DNA from: Gymnothorax reevesii | Taxonomy: Eukaryota; Chordata; Actinopteri; Anguilliformes; Muraenidae | Assembly (NCBI GenBank): GCA_029721435.1 | Contig: CM056576.1 | Coordinates: forward strand, 111,952,666 to 112,016,665 | Length of the DNA: 64,000 nucleotides | Reading direction: 5' to 3' | Shown here: piece after piece, positions 10,530 to 20,819 of the stretch | Layout of the letters: every line of letters starts with the position of its first letter | How positions within the stretch are numbered: the first letter of the stretch is position 1 | The notes under the pieces: generated by a model | Databases searched by the model: none | What the model was told of the DNA's origin: nothing | Seen by the model: only the letters and a program-made list of their open reading frames with translations | Program-made: the position numbers and the translations under genes

Positions 10530-13500
10530 CAGTGGCGGCCCGTGACAAAAATTACAGAGGAAGCCAGAATGAACAACAATTTCAATTCAGTGTTTACGTT
10601 TTATTTTCATGCAAAGAAATTAGCCTACTGTTACAGTACCTTTATTCTTCCGACTTCTCATTCATTTTAGTGAAAAAAAGAGGTTAAAAAAGAGGGCAGC
10701 GTGTGTGAGAGAGAGTGAAAGCGCGAGGGAGAGCTGTGGATGCGCGCTTCGGGCAGTGCGTGTGCTTATGGCTCTGACACACAGTAGTATGTGATAAGTT
10801 AGAGAAAGCCCATGCAAAACTGGAGAACGTCTCGTAGCTTTATTACAGAAGAAAGCTAAACACATAGCGATCAGACGGCAATGATGACAAGATCTAGATA
10901 TAAAAAAACATTTTAGCCATTGCTTTCACAGACAGTATTTATGAAGTTCCGTTTTGTGGACAATGCTTCTCTCTGACTCATATTCAATTAATTGGCAACA
11001 AAAGGATTTGCAAGATAGCCTTGTACTATTGTACAGAAACACAGGCAAACCCCTTCCACCAATATTAGAAGTAACAATGTCATATGTGGCAGCCTCGCAA
11101 CTGAAATTAACAAATCACAAGGATGCCCAATATTCATACATCCAAAAACACACTCAACATGAATGCACAACCCGTGCGCAGCGTCTGAATTACATAAACT
11201 AAATATAAAACACATTGTTACAAAGGTTTATATAAAAATTTATATCAACCGTGCTGCAGCGCTATCAACTGTAAACCTTACAGCTGTCAGCTGATGTCAG
11301 CAGACCTAAATGCAGTCTCGGTCATGATTGAGAGTATAAAAAAAACTACAGCTTAGCCATCATGCTCTGAAATCCACTTGGCACGACAAGAATAATAAAG
11401 AATAAAACACCACATTTTATGCATCACATAAGAAAAATGTGACAACAACCCGGTCATCAAAAAGGCCACGGCGGGCCATGGTGTTGTCCGCGGTGCTGAA
11501 GCAAGACAGGTACAGGGACATACCAGCCCATTTGTCAGAAAATGCTAAATTTAGCTCACCACTACTTCTAGAGTAATGGCATTCTCCTATCCTTCATCGT
11601 GGCAAAACGTGTAGTGATTCTGTCATATAGTTCCCCACGGGACTTGAGGTCTTGTGTTACAGAAGACTCCATCGATATTTTGGCCAAATGTCCCAGTCTG
11701 TCTTGTCCACAGCTGTTTCTCAAGTAGGTTTTGATCCTTTTCAAGCAGGAAAATGACCTCTCTGCAGACATGCTTGATACAGGTATGGTAAGCATCAGCC
11801 TCAGCAGCTTGCAAACTTCGGATAAGGCAGTGGTCAGTTCATCTTTTATGAGCATCTTCAGGAGCTCAGCTGGTGGCTTGTGAAAGAGGGTATCTGCATA
11901 GATGACTAGCAGCTCGTTTCTGAGTCTCATTTCATCAAAAACTGGGTAGGTTTTAACTAATTGAGAGATCTCAACCCCCGGGAATCCTGCAGGCTGGGAT
12001 TACGTCTTAAATGACGTATTATCCAGGACACAAAAAAAACTGTGATTCTTCATGTCCTGAAATCTGTGTCATATGCTGCACAATACCATCAAGCAGCTGG
12101 AAAGACAGGCGTCGGTAGGCATCTACAGGGCCTGTGTCCTCATGATCCCCATCCGGGGTGACTCCCAGCTCAAAATCCGCCCAGGCTCGGCGGCGCTGCT
12201 AGCGTCGCTGCTGGTTTGGCATCCCAACAGCCTGTACCGTCTCCTCGTACAGCTGTTTGAAGGTTTCGGTGCTCCGGGTTGCTTTTAAAGCATTCAAAGT
12301 GCCATGAACTCTTTCATGACATTTTCTAATGTCCAACGCTCTGCTCTGAAGCACCTGGTAAAGGGGTTCAGTCAGACTAAAAAGCATGAACACGAAATCA
12401 AAGTCATCCAGCTTCTGTCTCGATGCCAAGCCCTGTGCTATTGCATCCTTGTCCCAACCAGGTTCAGTTGTGATCCGATCAAAAGCGATGATCAATGATC
12501 CTCGGCCCTCATGCACTGCAGGCACTGCGCGGCTTTTATAGTTCCACCGAGTGGTGCTGCCGCCGGGCACGCGTATGCTGTCCACTTCTTTAAGCAGTGC
12601 TGTGCGCTTAGGTGAGCGGCTGAAGAAGTTGTGGAAACAGTCGAGAGAAGCAAAATACAGTCTTAATTCCTGATTATTGCTTGTCCCCTGAGCCAACACT
12701 AAATTAAGTTTGTGTGCATAGCAATGAATAAACAATGCGTACCGAAATTTTGCTTTTAAGAGCGCCTGAACGCCTCCTCTCTGGCCACTCATACAGCTGG
12801 CTCCACCATAAGTTTGACAAATCAGCTTTGTCTCGGGATTGTATTTTATAATTGTCCTCATCACCACTGCAGCAATGGTTTCAGCATCTCTCTCGAGACT
12901 AATGTCATGAAAACCAAGAAACCGCTCACATATGATGCCGCTTTCATTAACATAGCGGACTATGACTGTCAGCTCGCACTTGCACGATATATCTGTGGTA
13001 TCGTCCACCTCAATTGCTATGAATGGTGCTGCATTTATTTCTTTATCTATTTCTTCCTGGATGACATGAGCAGTGCTTTCGATTATGTCATTCTGAATTG
13101 TCTTTGACGTACCGGTAAATGCAGTTGTTGATGATAAATGCTCCACCACGGTGGTGTCAAATTCAACAAAAGTCTCCACAAGCTCCATGAAGTTCCCCTT
13201 GTTGCCGGAGCTGCTGGCCGATTCACTGTGGCCCCGGAATGCCTGCTCCTGGCCTCCGAGATACAATACAGCAGCAATCAGTCTCTTCAAAATGGCACGG
13301 TTTTTGTCCACCTGTTGGTTGTGCCTCGTTACACTTATTGCAGTCGCTTGATCCAGTGTTTCATTGATCCTTACTCGTCCGAAAAGTTTAAGTTTGAGTT
13401 TAGATGTTATATGGCCTCGGGACTTTGAATGCCTCTCCATGGTCCAAGAATCCTGTGGTGCTCCAGGGGTTGTTCAAGGAGCCGAGAGACCGGTCAAATA

Positions 13501-14211
13501 GGAGACATGGCCAGCAGAAAAGCCGGTTAAGCTTGGCACTTCCTGTTAGCCACTCGTTCCTAGCATAGTTAGCTTCAGAAAAAGAGCGAACTTTTCCATC
13601 AGCTCTCCCCTTTGTTAAATTGAGCTTTGGAGTCGGCCTACCGTCCCGCTTGACTTTAAGCTGAACCTCAAAAGGAAGCTTTGTAAATTCATTTTTTAAA
13701 AGAAAGTCAAGGCCCCTGTCGCCATACATTCTCTGACTTTAATGCTAATACTCTCTGTGTGGGCTAGCTGGCGCCTGGCGGGACAGTTGAATCAGTGTGT
13801 GTATTTTTCATAACAGTTAGTGATTGGTTGGAAGCCAGATTTGATCTGGCCTCCCTCATATCTTTTTTAATGATGCATCGACCATTAAGCAATGAGCCTT
13901 GCTTCAATCTGATAGGAAAAAAAACAGCCCGTATTAGCCAAAGGGAGGCAAAGTGAAGCTGGCCTCCGAGCTGACAGACAGGGCGGAGGGCATGAGACAC
14001 GAAGTGTAATACACAATGAGAGCTTCACAGGAGGGGCGCTGTTTTGCTCCTCACGCTCAGCCAAAGCAGAAGTGCGCTGATGTCTTGTTTTGACGAGGAA
14101 ATTACAACAATATAAAATACATTGTGGTGAAGCTTAATTATAATTTTTTTTTCTTGCAATAATTTTTGGGGAAGCCAGGCTTCCCTTGGCCTCCGTGAAA
14201 AACCGCCACTG
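10530..14211 (-). mobile_element. Nearly complete hAT transposon with 8-bp target duplication
   Basis: The left end begins CAGTGGCGGCCCGTGAC and the right end is its inverted form, ending AAACCGCCACTG. Both are directly flanked by CTTATTTA (10,522-10,529 and 14,212-14,219), a perfect 8-bp duplication as expected for hAT insertion. The subterminal parts also pair (GAGGAAGCCAG near 10,557 and CTTCCCTTGGCCTCCGT near 14,180). The 3,682-bp body carries a transposase on the minus strand (11,568-13,729). It inserted into other repeat DNA, so it is younger than the surrounding hAT debris. Confidence 0.9.
11568..13729 (-). pseudogene. hAT transposase, ZMYM1-like (TTF finger, DUF4371-like, dimerisation domain), broken
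   Basis: Order from the N terminus: a TTF-type zinc-finger region (13,400-13,729, with KLNRLFCWPCLLF and PWSTTGF); the RNaseH-like core (12,199-13,440, with AIEVDDTTDISCK as first catalytic Asp); and the C-terminal hAT dimerisation motif SAERSFSCLKRIKTYLRN (11,568-11,930). This covers almost the full family length. Defects: a frame change near 13,420, an in-frame TAG at 12,199-12,201 after which recognisable protein resumes in the same frame, and another frame change near 11,990-12,040. The usual YDGA motif with the second catalytic Asp reads TYGGASCMSG, so that Asp is Gly (codon 12,805-12,807). It could not catalyse transposition even if the frames were intact. Confidence 0.9.
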
Positions 14212-14439
14212 CTTATTTACTTGCTTGGTGCTTGAATTCGTTCGGTTGAGGTAAAAATGGTCAACATGAGCTAAGTTCTTCGCGACATGTGGATGTGCCA
14301 CATGACAATGTTGCGATTTGGAAACATGCTGTATTTATTGCGCGTAACAACCGGCCCCAGTACCGGGCCGTAGGGCTTTTAATAGATTAAGTGTGGAGTG
14401 CTCTCGGAGTGAACCTTTTGTTAATCATGAAAATAACTG

Positions 14440-14691
14440 AGAACAGGTCAAGACTAATAATTATTTAAAACGGATGTTTTCTCTAACCCAATTCTCAGTT
14501 CTACTGAATTTACCCCTTGATTTCATTGCTGTTGGATCGCATATGGAGAGAAACTGTTTTCAGTTGCCAATTACGATAATTGGAAAACGCGTCAATAAAG
14601 GAAAATAATAGAGAACTTGCCGGGACTATCCTAATTTTCATAAAGGGACATGTCTGTGCCCCCCAAATTCCCAGTTCTAGCGCCGGGCCTG
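14440..14691 (-). mobile_element. hAT terminal arm (family CAGGCCCGGCGC), right-facing end
   Basis: This is the reverse complement of 6308-6585 and ends GTTCTAGCGCCGGGCCTG at 14,691. It is followed by CTTTAGAC, not by the octamer that precedes the other arm. The ZBED5-like C-terminal fragment starts 85 bp downstream, outside this arm, although the N-terminal fragment lies inside the interval bounded by the two arms. Confidence 0.7.
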
Positions 14692-14775
14692 CTTTAGACT
14701 ACGTTTAATCTCTGCTCACATGAAAAAATGCAATAGGCTAGGCCTCAGCTACAATAAAATGATTTTTACTGTGCT

Positions 14776-15247
14776 TATTCAGGTGCTGGATGAGATGAGG
14801 GACAGCCGCTTGCTGCTCTACACCGACCAATCGAAGGCAGTTAAGACCGACGTGACGATTCGGTTCAGGGACCTCTAGCAGTTAGATGTGCCTGACTGGG
14901 TGATGGAGCCATGGCAAGCAGATGCTGCCATCTGCGAGCCCGAAATCCAAGAGAGCCTCGTTGATCTCCAGAACAACGGAGAGGCGAAAGCAACGTGCCC
15001 GACCTCTGGTTGGTGTGCGATGAGGGTAACGTAAGGTCAGCGTTTTCCCTCATTGTGGGAGAGGGTCCGTCTCCTGCTCCTTGCTTTCCCCACATCGTAT
15101 CTTGGCGAACAGGGATTCAGCCAAGCTCTCCACATGCAGACGAAATACCGCAAACGTCTTAACCTGGTTAGCTCTGGCACTCTCAGACTGAAACTGACAT
15201 CCCACCGTCCAGACATGAGAAAGCTGGCAACGGCCCACCAAGGATAG
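14776..15247 (+). pseudogene. hAT transposase (ZBED5-like), C-terminal part
   Basis: The frame begins VLDEMRDSRLLLYTDQ and, after a stop at about 14,876, continues QLDVPDWVMEPW and EIQESLVDLQN. It then ends in the dimerisation region: LWERVRLLLLAFPTSYL, EQGFSQALHMQTKYRKRLN and SGTLRLKLTSHRPDMRKL (15,053-15,247). This is the standard end of ZBED5/SCAND3-type hAT proteins. With 8222-8934 it forms one gene whose middle third has been replaced by about 5.8 kb of other elements. The breaks are a premature stop and at least one frameshift near 15,020-15,050. Confidence 0.8.
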
Positions 15248-15249
15248 GG

Positions 15250-16200
15250 CTCTCACCAAGTTGCTTTCAATAAATAAACTGCATGCAGTCCTATATAGTT
15301 CCCTTCTTCAAAATAGGCTTTTTTCCTTTTTTTATATATTTTTTTGCTGCCAGCTCATGTCCCCGTCCCAGTCCTCAGGAAATGACCATTGCATTTAAAA
15401 ATTTTAATAAGCCAAGAGCGCATTAATTGACGCATGAGCGATTTATGTTCTTTTATTGGTTCATTCACTGTTTTTCACGTGAATTGTACGAGTTGTTGGC
15501 ATCTCTGAATACATTATCCTTCTAAAACTAATTTTCGCCAAATTCTGCTGTGATGGTATTTTCCTTCTCAAGTTCCAGGTTGCTTAATACACCTGGGGTT
15601 ATTTTCAAATGTTGTGATATTGTGAATGTAAATGATGTAAACATAAACCACTTCTATTCTGACTTAATATGCAATTCATCATCGTCAAAGGCTGTGTGGC
15701 CTGTCTCTCAGTAGAAACACTAATTTGACTAAAATTCTACCTCACAGCTCTGTCTCGAAAAATCCTAGCAACTCAAGGGCTCAGGGTCCCACTACAACTA
15801 AAATAACATTTCCATGTTGCTTACCAGTTTCTCCAAGCACAGTGTTGAGTTATATACAAACAAGACCTACTGTATGTGGCAAAAACATACATTTTGGTTG
15901 AAATTAAAATCCATGCTTCCATTTCTAATAAAATGGTCAGATTTGCTCAGCAGCACATCATGTTATTGGGGAAATAAATGCAGCTCCAATCCAATAAAAA
16001 CAAGGATTTTAAAGCAAACGAATGGCTTTTCTCATCATACAAAACCCAATGTCAATTGAAGTCCTCTGGTCTTAACACACTGTTTACAACAAAAACATGT
16101 CAAACACCAGAACATATATACATATATCTGTACATATGTTTATTTTTGGGGGGGAGGCAGTAAGAGGATCATAGTATGGTCAGGGGGGTGTTTGTTCAAA
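15250..16200. other. No recognisable gene; ends in a hAT-like tip
   Basis: This is presumed 3' flank of the ZBED5-like element plus later insertions. At 16,192-16,218 the text AAAAAAGGTTGACAACCACTG is the inverted form of the common hAT end CAGTGGTTGTCAACC. The matching other end was not located. Confidence 0.4.
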
Positions 16201-16282
16201 AAAGGTTGACAACCACTGAGGTAAGCAAACTCTAGCTGTGCGCTAGCCATCTGGTTTGCGAGTAAACAATGTACAATCAAGA

Positions 16283-16540
16283 CTAGCAGGGATTGTGGGG
16301 ATGAAGGTGGTATATATCAGCGTGCGGACGAATAGGAACCCAGATAGCAAGCACCTCCGCTCCGGATCTGCCCCGGTTCTGAGTCGCATCAGCTGGAGTC
16401 GGCACAGAGCCGGGGCAGATCCGGAGCGGAGGTGCTTGCTATCTGGGAAGGCGCATTGGGAGTGGTCTTGTTCATTAACCTTTGTTATCCGGAACACTCT
16501 ATATGAGCGATTTTCTACTCTCATGAATGGTGAAATTGAA
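16283..16540. repeat. Repeat block R, copy 2
   Basis: This matches 6228-6307 (GATGAAGGTGGTATATAT, GCGTGCGGACGAATAGGAA) and continues past the point where copy 1 is cut. It is interrupted by the palindromic MITE at 16,339-16,447. Removing that MITE restores the continuous text seen in copy 1. Confidence 0.6.
16339..16447. mobile_element. 109-bp GC-rich palindromic MITE
   Basis: The arms begin CCCAGATAGCAAGCACCTCC and are identical for about 38 nt, with a short asymmetric loop around CATCAGCTGGAGTCGG. Flanking AA on each side is the likely 2-bp target duplication, because the uninterrupted copy at 6228-6307 has a single GGAAGG at the junction. It is GC-rich in an AT-rich setting and its arms are nearly identical, so insertion looks recent. 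It has no coding capacity. Confidence 0.8.
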
Positions 16541-16599
16541 AATCAGTATTAAAAATTCTGAATTCATTCAGCTGATAAAATGACATATTTGTTAGCTTG

Positions 16600-17285
16600 G
16601 CTGTGACATTTTTCACAAATGTCTATGATGCAATATGCTGAAGAAGGTGTTTCCAATTTTAAATGTTTTATTTTCAATGCTGAAAATTAAAAAAAGTTCT
16701 ATCCTAAAATAAATTACACTGCTGAAAAATACTAAAATGGGAGATTAAATTCAGAGAGAGTTTCGTGTGCTTCATTATTGTTTAAATTGTTCAAATGAAA
16801 TAAGATCATTTGAAAAGTCTTTGTGCAATTCCATTGCTTCCAATGACCTTACTTCATTTAAACAATATAAACGATCATGAAACGCATGCATTGCTTCCAG
16901 TCCCTGTGCAAACAAAAGCCTGAGAAGTAAGGAGTCACAATTGGTTGCCTATTACTAGTGTCGAAATCCACCGTAACGCCGAAACACTGAAAGTGATAAA
17001 CCTCCTTGCACGAAGGACTTCAATTCCGCGAAAAATCTCTTACATATGAGTTAACTGAATTATTGCTGACTACAGTAGGGGAATGTAAATATGCCACTAA
17101 AACTCGCACTCGAGTTGAGAGGTATGCGTTATTAATGAAAACTGACCACATCTGATAATGTTTAGGGTTCTCAGAGTTTCTTTAATGGTAATTTAAATCA
17201 ATGCTAGAAAACAAGTCATGACAAATCATTATTTTTAACGGATGGGTTTGAGCTTCCCCTATTGCCAGTTCACAAGCCGCCACTG
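16600..17285. mobile_element. hAT right arm ending in CCGCCACTG
   Basis: The outer end is GTTCACAAGCCGCCACTG, the inverted form of CAGTGGCGGCTTGTGAAC. Internally it matches 7110-7690 in inverted order. It lies downstream of the ZBED5-like C-terminal fragment with the right polarity to be the 3' end of that element. The following octamer GATCCAAT was not found next to a left end, so the left tip is probably lost. Confidence 0.65.
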
Positions 17286-17322
17286 GATCCAATATTATAT
17301 GAAATAAAGACTTGTAAAGTAC

Positions 17323-17400
17323 CAGTGGCGTTCCGTCAGGTGTTCCGAGGGCCCTCAAGAACCGTTACCACTCGATTGCCCTCAAGCTATTCTCGTTTTA
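17323..17400 (+). mobile_element. Another hAT-like tip (CAGTGGCGTTCCGTCAGG)
   Basis: CAGTGGCGTTCCGTCAGGTG begins only 38 bp after the previous hAT end and has a hAT-type tip with a different family sequence. No inverted partner was found in the next kilobase, so only one end is supported. Confidence 0.4.
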
Positions 17401-17639
17401 GTTCCTCTGATTAACAATCATAAAATTTATCAACTGAACAACTAAAACCAATACATGACCTATAATAAGAAATGATAATGAAAAAGTAAATGCCAACTGT
17501 TGCAAATCAGAAAAATTAAACTGCGAGAGGTTTAGATTATAAGGTATTGAATAGTGAGGTTTCTGAAGGCCTTTGAAACTGCCGACGGACCGTCTCTGTA
17601 TAGTGCTTTGTTTCTGATTAAAATGGAAGTGTAAACGAA

Positions 17640-18055
17640 AGTTCAATCACGAGACGTAGGATTCTCATGCAATTACACTTACCCAATCAGCGCCTTCGGT
17701 CTTCTCTATATATGCTTCTGACGTGTTCCTGTCTGCTGTTGCACAGATTCCGCATCTCCCACCGCCTCCCCACCCCCACCAACTTCTGACTCCGGCCTCT
17801 TCAGCATCTACTCCATCCGTATGACCCTTCTGTCCAACGGGGGATGGCTTCGCCCCTGCCTGCTGCCCAGGCAGATCAGCGCCTCTCCTCGCTTGAGGGT
17901 CCTCGAGGACGGAGTCAGCGCCAAATCCTGAATTTCTTTCATGTCATTGCATTGTTAATAAATCTCCTTTCCTTAAAATCCGGAGTCTTCGTGATTGAAC
18001 TTAATTTTGCGAAGTGTTTAATAATCATTGCAATATAGTGTCACATTTGTATCAT
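17640..18055 (+). mobile_element. LTR-like block (possible solo LTR)
   Basis: The order of signals resembles a retroelement LTR on the plus strand: CCAATCAGCGCC at about 17,685, a TATA-type CTATATATGC at about 17,705, then GC-richer sequence. An AATAAA follows at about 17,959, and after it a stretch ending TGTCACA near 18,045. No 5-bp duplication could be fixed and no primer-binding or coding region adjoins. An ordinary promoter or exon is an alternative. Confidence 0.3.
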
Positions 18056-18199
18056 GAGGGTATGCTTCGTTTTTGTGCAGCAAATTTTCGAGCCCTTTAG
18101 AAAGGATAAAACTTAGGGGGGGGGCTTTACCCCTCCTTGTTTCCCCACCTTGACAACACCCTGGGCCTGTCAGCCCCGACCCCCATTTGGTTTTCAGAT

Positions 18200-18545
18200 A
18201 ATCTCTTCAGGCCAGAGTCAAATGCCCGAATCTCGATTCAGCAATAATATCTTACGACAACAAAATTTGGTCAGCTGAATACCAAAATATACTGAATGAA
18301 CAGGTTTTTTCATCAATGAATTTTTTCTTCCCGGATGACATGAGCATATTCAAAGATGACAATGTCAGGATTCATCGCGCTCAAATTGTGACATAGTGAT
18401 TCAGGGTGCATGAGACATCTTTTCGCTCCTAAATTGGCCACCAACTGAGAATCTTTGGGATGAGCTGGAAAAGACTACACAATACAAGATCTTAGTGAAA
18501 TAAGTTTATGTAATGTCAAAAAACTTATCAAAATGATGCCACATT
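18200..18545 (+). pseudogene. Tc1/mariner transposase remnant (catalytic C-terminal part)
   Basis: Readable pieces are [20 protein letters not shown] (second catalytic Asp in the DDN motif) and, about 30 residues later, ENLWDELEKTTQY (equivalent of the catalytic Glu in PIENLWD). There are stops between them and no terminal inverted repeats nearby. It is an old, 5'-truncated fragment unrelated to the four longer Tc1-type elements in this window. Confidence 0.65.
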
Positions 18546-18570
18546 GAATGCACGTTGTAATCAAAGCTAA

Positions 18571-18624
18571 ATGTGTGTGTGTGTGTGTGTGTGTGTGAGT
18601 GCGCGCGCGTGTGTGTGTGCGTGG
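18571..18624. repeat. (TG)n microsatellite with (CG) variants
   Basis: A run of about 27 alternating TG units with GCGCGCGCG in the middle. The alternating purine-pyrimidine run could adopt Z-DNA. It is a typical fish dinucleotide repeat. Confidence 0.95.
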
Positions 18625-18699
18625 TGTGTGAAAGACAATCATATACCTACAATCAGAACTCTCTCTCATTGGCTTTTTGGCTTGCACAATTCTGCAAAA

Positions 18700-20240
18700 C
18701 ACTGATGAAAACAATGAAAAAACATTGCTGCTACCAATAAAACCTATGTTTGGAAAGGTGGTGTTGCGTCAGTATGGGAAAATTGCCCATGATAGCTTTT
18801 GATTTCTTACCGTATTGACTGTATGGTGAGATGTATGAGGGCCTAGAAAATGCATCTGTTTTTGTATCATATGCGCTAGGACAAATGTGGGCCAAATTTC
18901 TGGAAATGTCTAAAGTTGAAAATTGTCATTGAAAATAAATGTAGATGTTTTGGGCCGTTGCAGCGCATGTCGGCCACCATATTTCTCATATTACAGATAA
19001 GCGCGATTCACGCCAATTAGAAATGCCATGTATACAATTCTAGCAGACAAGAAATTCAATCTTTGTATGAGAAGTGTCAATTTCTCGAATACAAGAAAGG
19101 TCCAATTTCCACCTAAGAGAGGTGTTTTGTAAAACTCTTACACTTCCCTTAGCCTCAACCTTAAAGTGTGAATTACAGGTTGGAGCCCAAGTGAATCAAT
19201 GTTTAGTACAATTATTTAGAAACTTTATTTTCCAAAAAATATATACATATATACACATTGTAGTTACTTTTGGAGCCGTTTTGGTGAGAGAATTACACTC
19301 CCACGTCTAAAAACGACAAACTGGAAGTGACGTAGATTGAGGCAGAAGGGCTGAATTCGATCATAATTAACATAAAGAAATATGGATCCCAATGCCGGTT
19401 TTGAGGCTTTTAAATATGTATTCATAAAAAAAATTTTATGGAGTTCTTATCTAAAAATTTTCTTTGATTGTAAAACATTTTTTAACGCTTCAACCATTGA
19501 CAATGGGAGAGCTCTCTAAACATGGATATAGCTTCTCTATCAAAATTAGGTTGCATAATCACTTGTTCAAAATGTGCATTTGCTGACGGCACATCTGAGT
19601 TCACGGATGACACAGATAATGTAAGGAAGACCCAGTCGGGTGGAAACATTGCACAATAATCATATGGGAGTAGAGTGCGGGCATTTCATTCTTTCCTATA
19701 GATTCAACTGGTCCAGTTGCAGTTAGCTTTCTCCTATGAGATGCAATTTTAACTTTTGATCAGGAAAAGATGTGATATCTTTTCTCCACCTCCTCCGGGC
19801 TTCGCTTCAAATCGGTGCATGAATTATCCAGACTCTCCGTTATAATCTCCAGCTCGCCTTTTTCTTTTCAGGAGGTAAGATCAGACTCTGCTCCCCTCGT
19901 ATAAAGTGGTTATATTCAGCCAGATAGTAACTGAGTGCCAAACACTTGTAACTTCCCAGTTTGGCTTTCGCTTTTTCTTACTCCGGCAAATGGCATATAA
20001 CAGTGGTTCAAGCAAATACATAGAGGACAGACATGGTCAGCTGATCATGCATCATGATCTCATTTATTCCAATTATACTAATTACCAAGGCCTTGACAGG
20101 CCTAAGAACTACCGTTGCCATAGTCACCACATAAATAATGATAAATTTAATGATAAAATTACATAAACACAAGACCATGAAAAGATGAAAAAAGTGACCA
20201 ACACCTGGACTTGCAAATAAACATTGTATGCTGCAGTCTC
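18700..20240. other. No recognisable gene
   Basis: AT-rich sequence with several short frames that I could not assign. The 86-aa frame at 19,906-20,166 has no recognisable motif. No terminal repeats or target duplications were found. Confidence 0.5.
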
Positions 20241-20289
20241 ACATTGACGCTGTTTGTCACATTATCCCACACACAATATTTAAAAAAAA

Positions 20290-20817
20290 AAAAGACAAAA
20301 AGGCTTTATGTGAAATTCTTCATTTAAACCATTTGGAAACATTGTATTCAGGTTATAAATCCAAAAGGTTTCTCTCCGAAGAAGCCTCTTATCATAATCG
20401 CCCCCTCTGGGAGGTTTATCAACACATTCCATCCCAACATATCTCAATGCGCTAACATTGTGACCAGCGCAGGACTGCGCTCGTCCCCTGTTCTAATGCT
20501 GCTCCTATGTTTACTGATCCTTGCCCACAACGTGCGTATAGTTTTACACACATATGCCAGGTTGCAATGAGACAAAATCATATATACAACATGTGTAGTG
20601 CTGCAGATAATAGCACCACTAATGCGTGTGGTTTTGCCAGTGTGTGGGTGGTTGAACGTTTTACATTTGTGCCTGTATGACACTGTACCCAACTGCCACA
20701 CCTATCACTTCCATCTGGCACAGGCGATAGGATGTGGTGCATGCACATATCACTCCTAGCGAAACGGTCTCTTAGATTAGGTGCGCGCTTAAAAAGCATC
20801 CTCCACTTGTTGGGAAA
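20290..20817 (-). pseudogene. Penelope GIY-YIG endonuclease region
   Basis: Three overlapping frames together read MLFKRAPNLRDRFARSDM (linker), HPHTGKTTRISGAI, then VVYMILSHCNLAYVCKTIR. The last fits the GIY-YIG core (VVY and YV, with the usual Gly of YVG replaced by Cys), followed by ARISKHRSSIRTGDERSP with the conserved Arg. Downstream come PEGAIMIR-like text and NTMFPNGLNEEFHIKPF near 20,300. At least two frameshifts separate the pieces. The nuclease would nick target DNA for retrotransposition. This copy is inactive. Confidence 0.8.
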
Positions 20818-20819
20818 TA

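Noticed and set aside
12199..13428. Plus-strand frames opposite the hAT transposase (for example 12,814-13,107 and 13,138-13,428)
   Set aside because: They are antisense shadows of the minus-strand transposase, which has clear family motifs.
13764..14000. 78-aa minus-strand frame upstream of the hAT transposase as an extra coding exon
   Set aside because: No similarity to hAT N termini. It is more likely 5' noncoding sequence of the element.
6308..14691. One 8.4-kb hAT element bounded by the CAGGCCCGGCGC arms
   Set aside because: Flanking octamers do not match, and the ZBED5-like C-terminal part lies outside the arms, so a single simple insertion does not fit.
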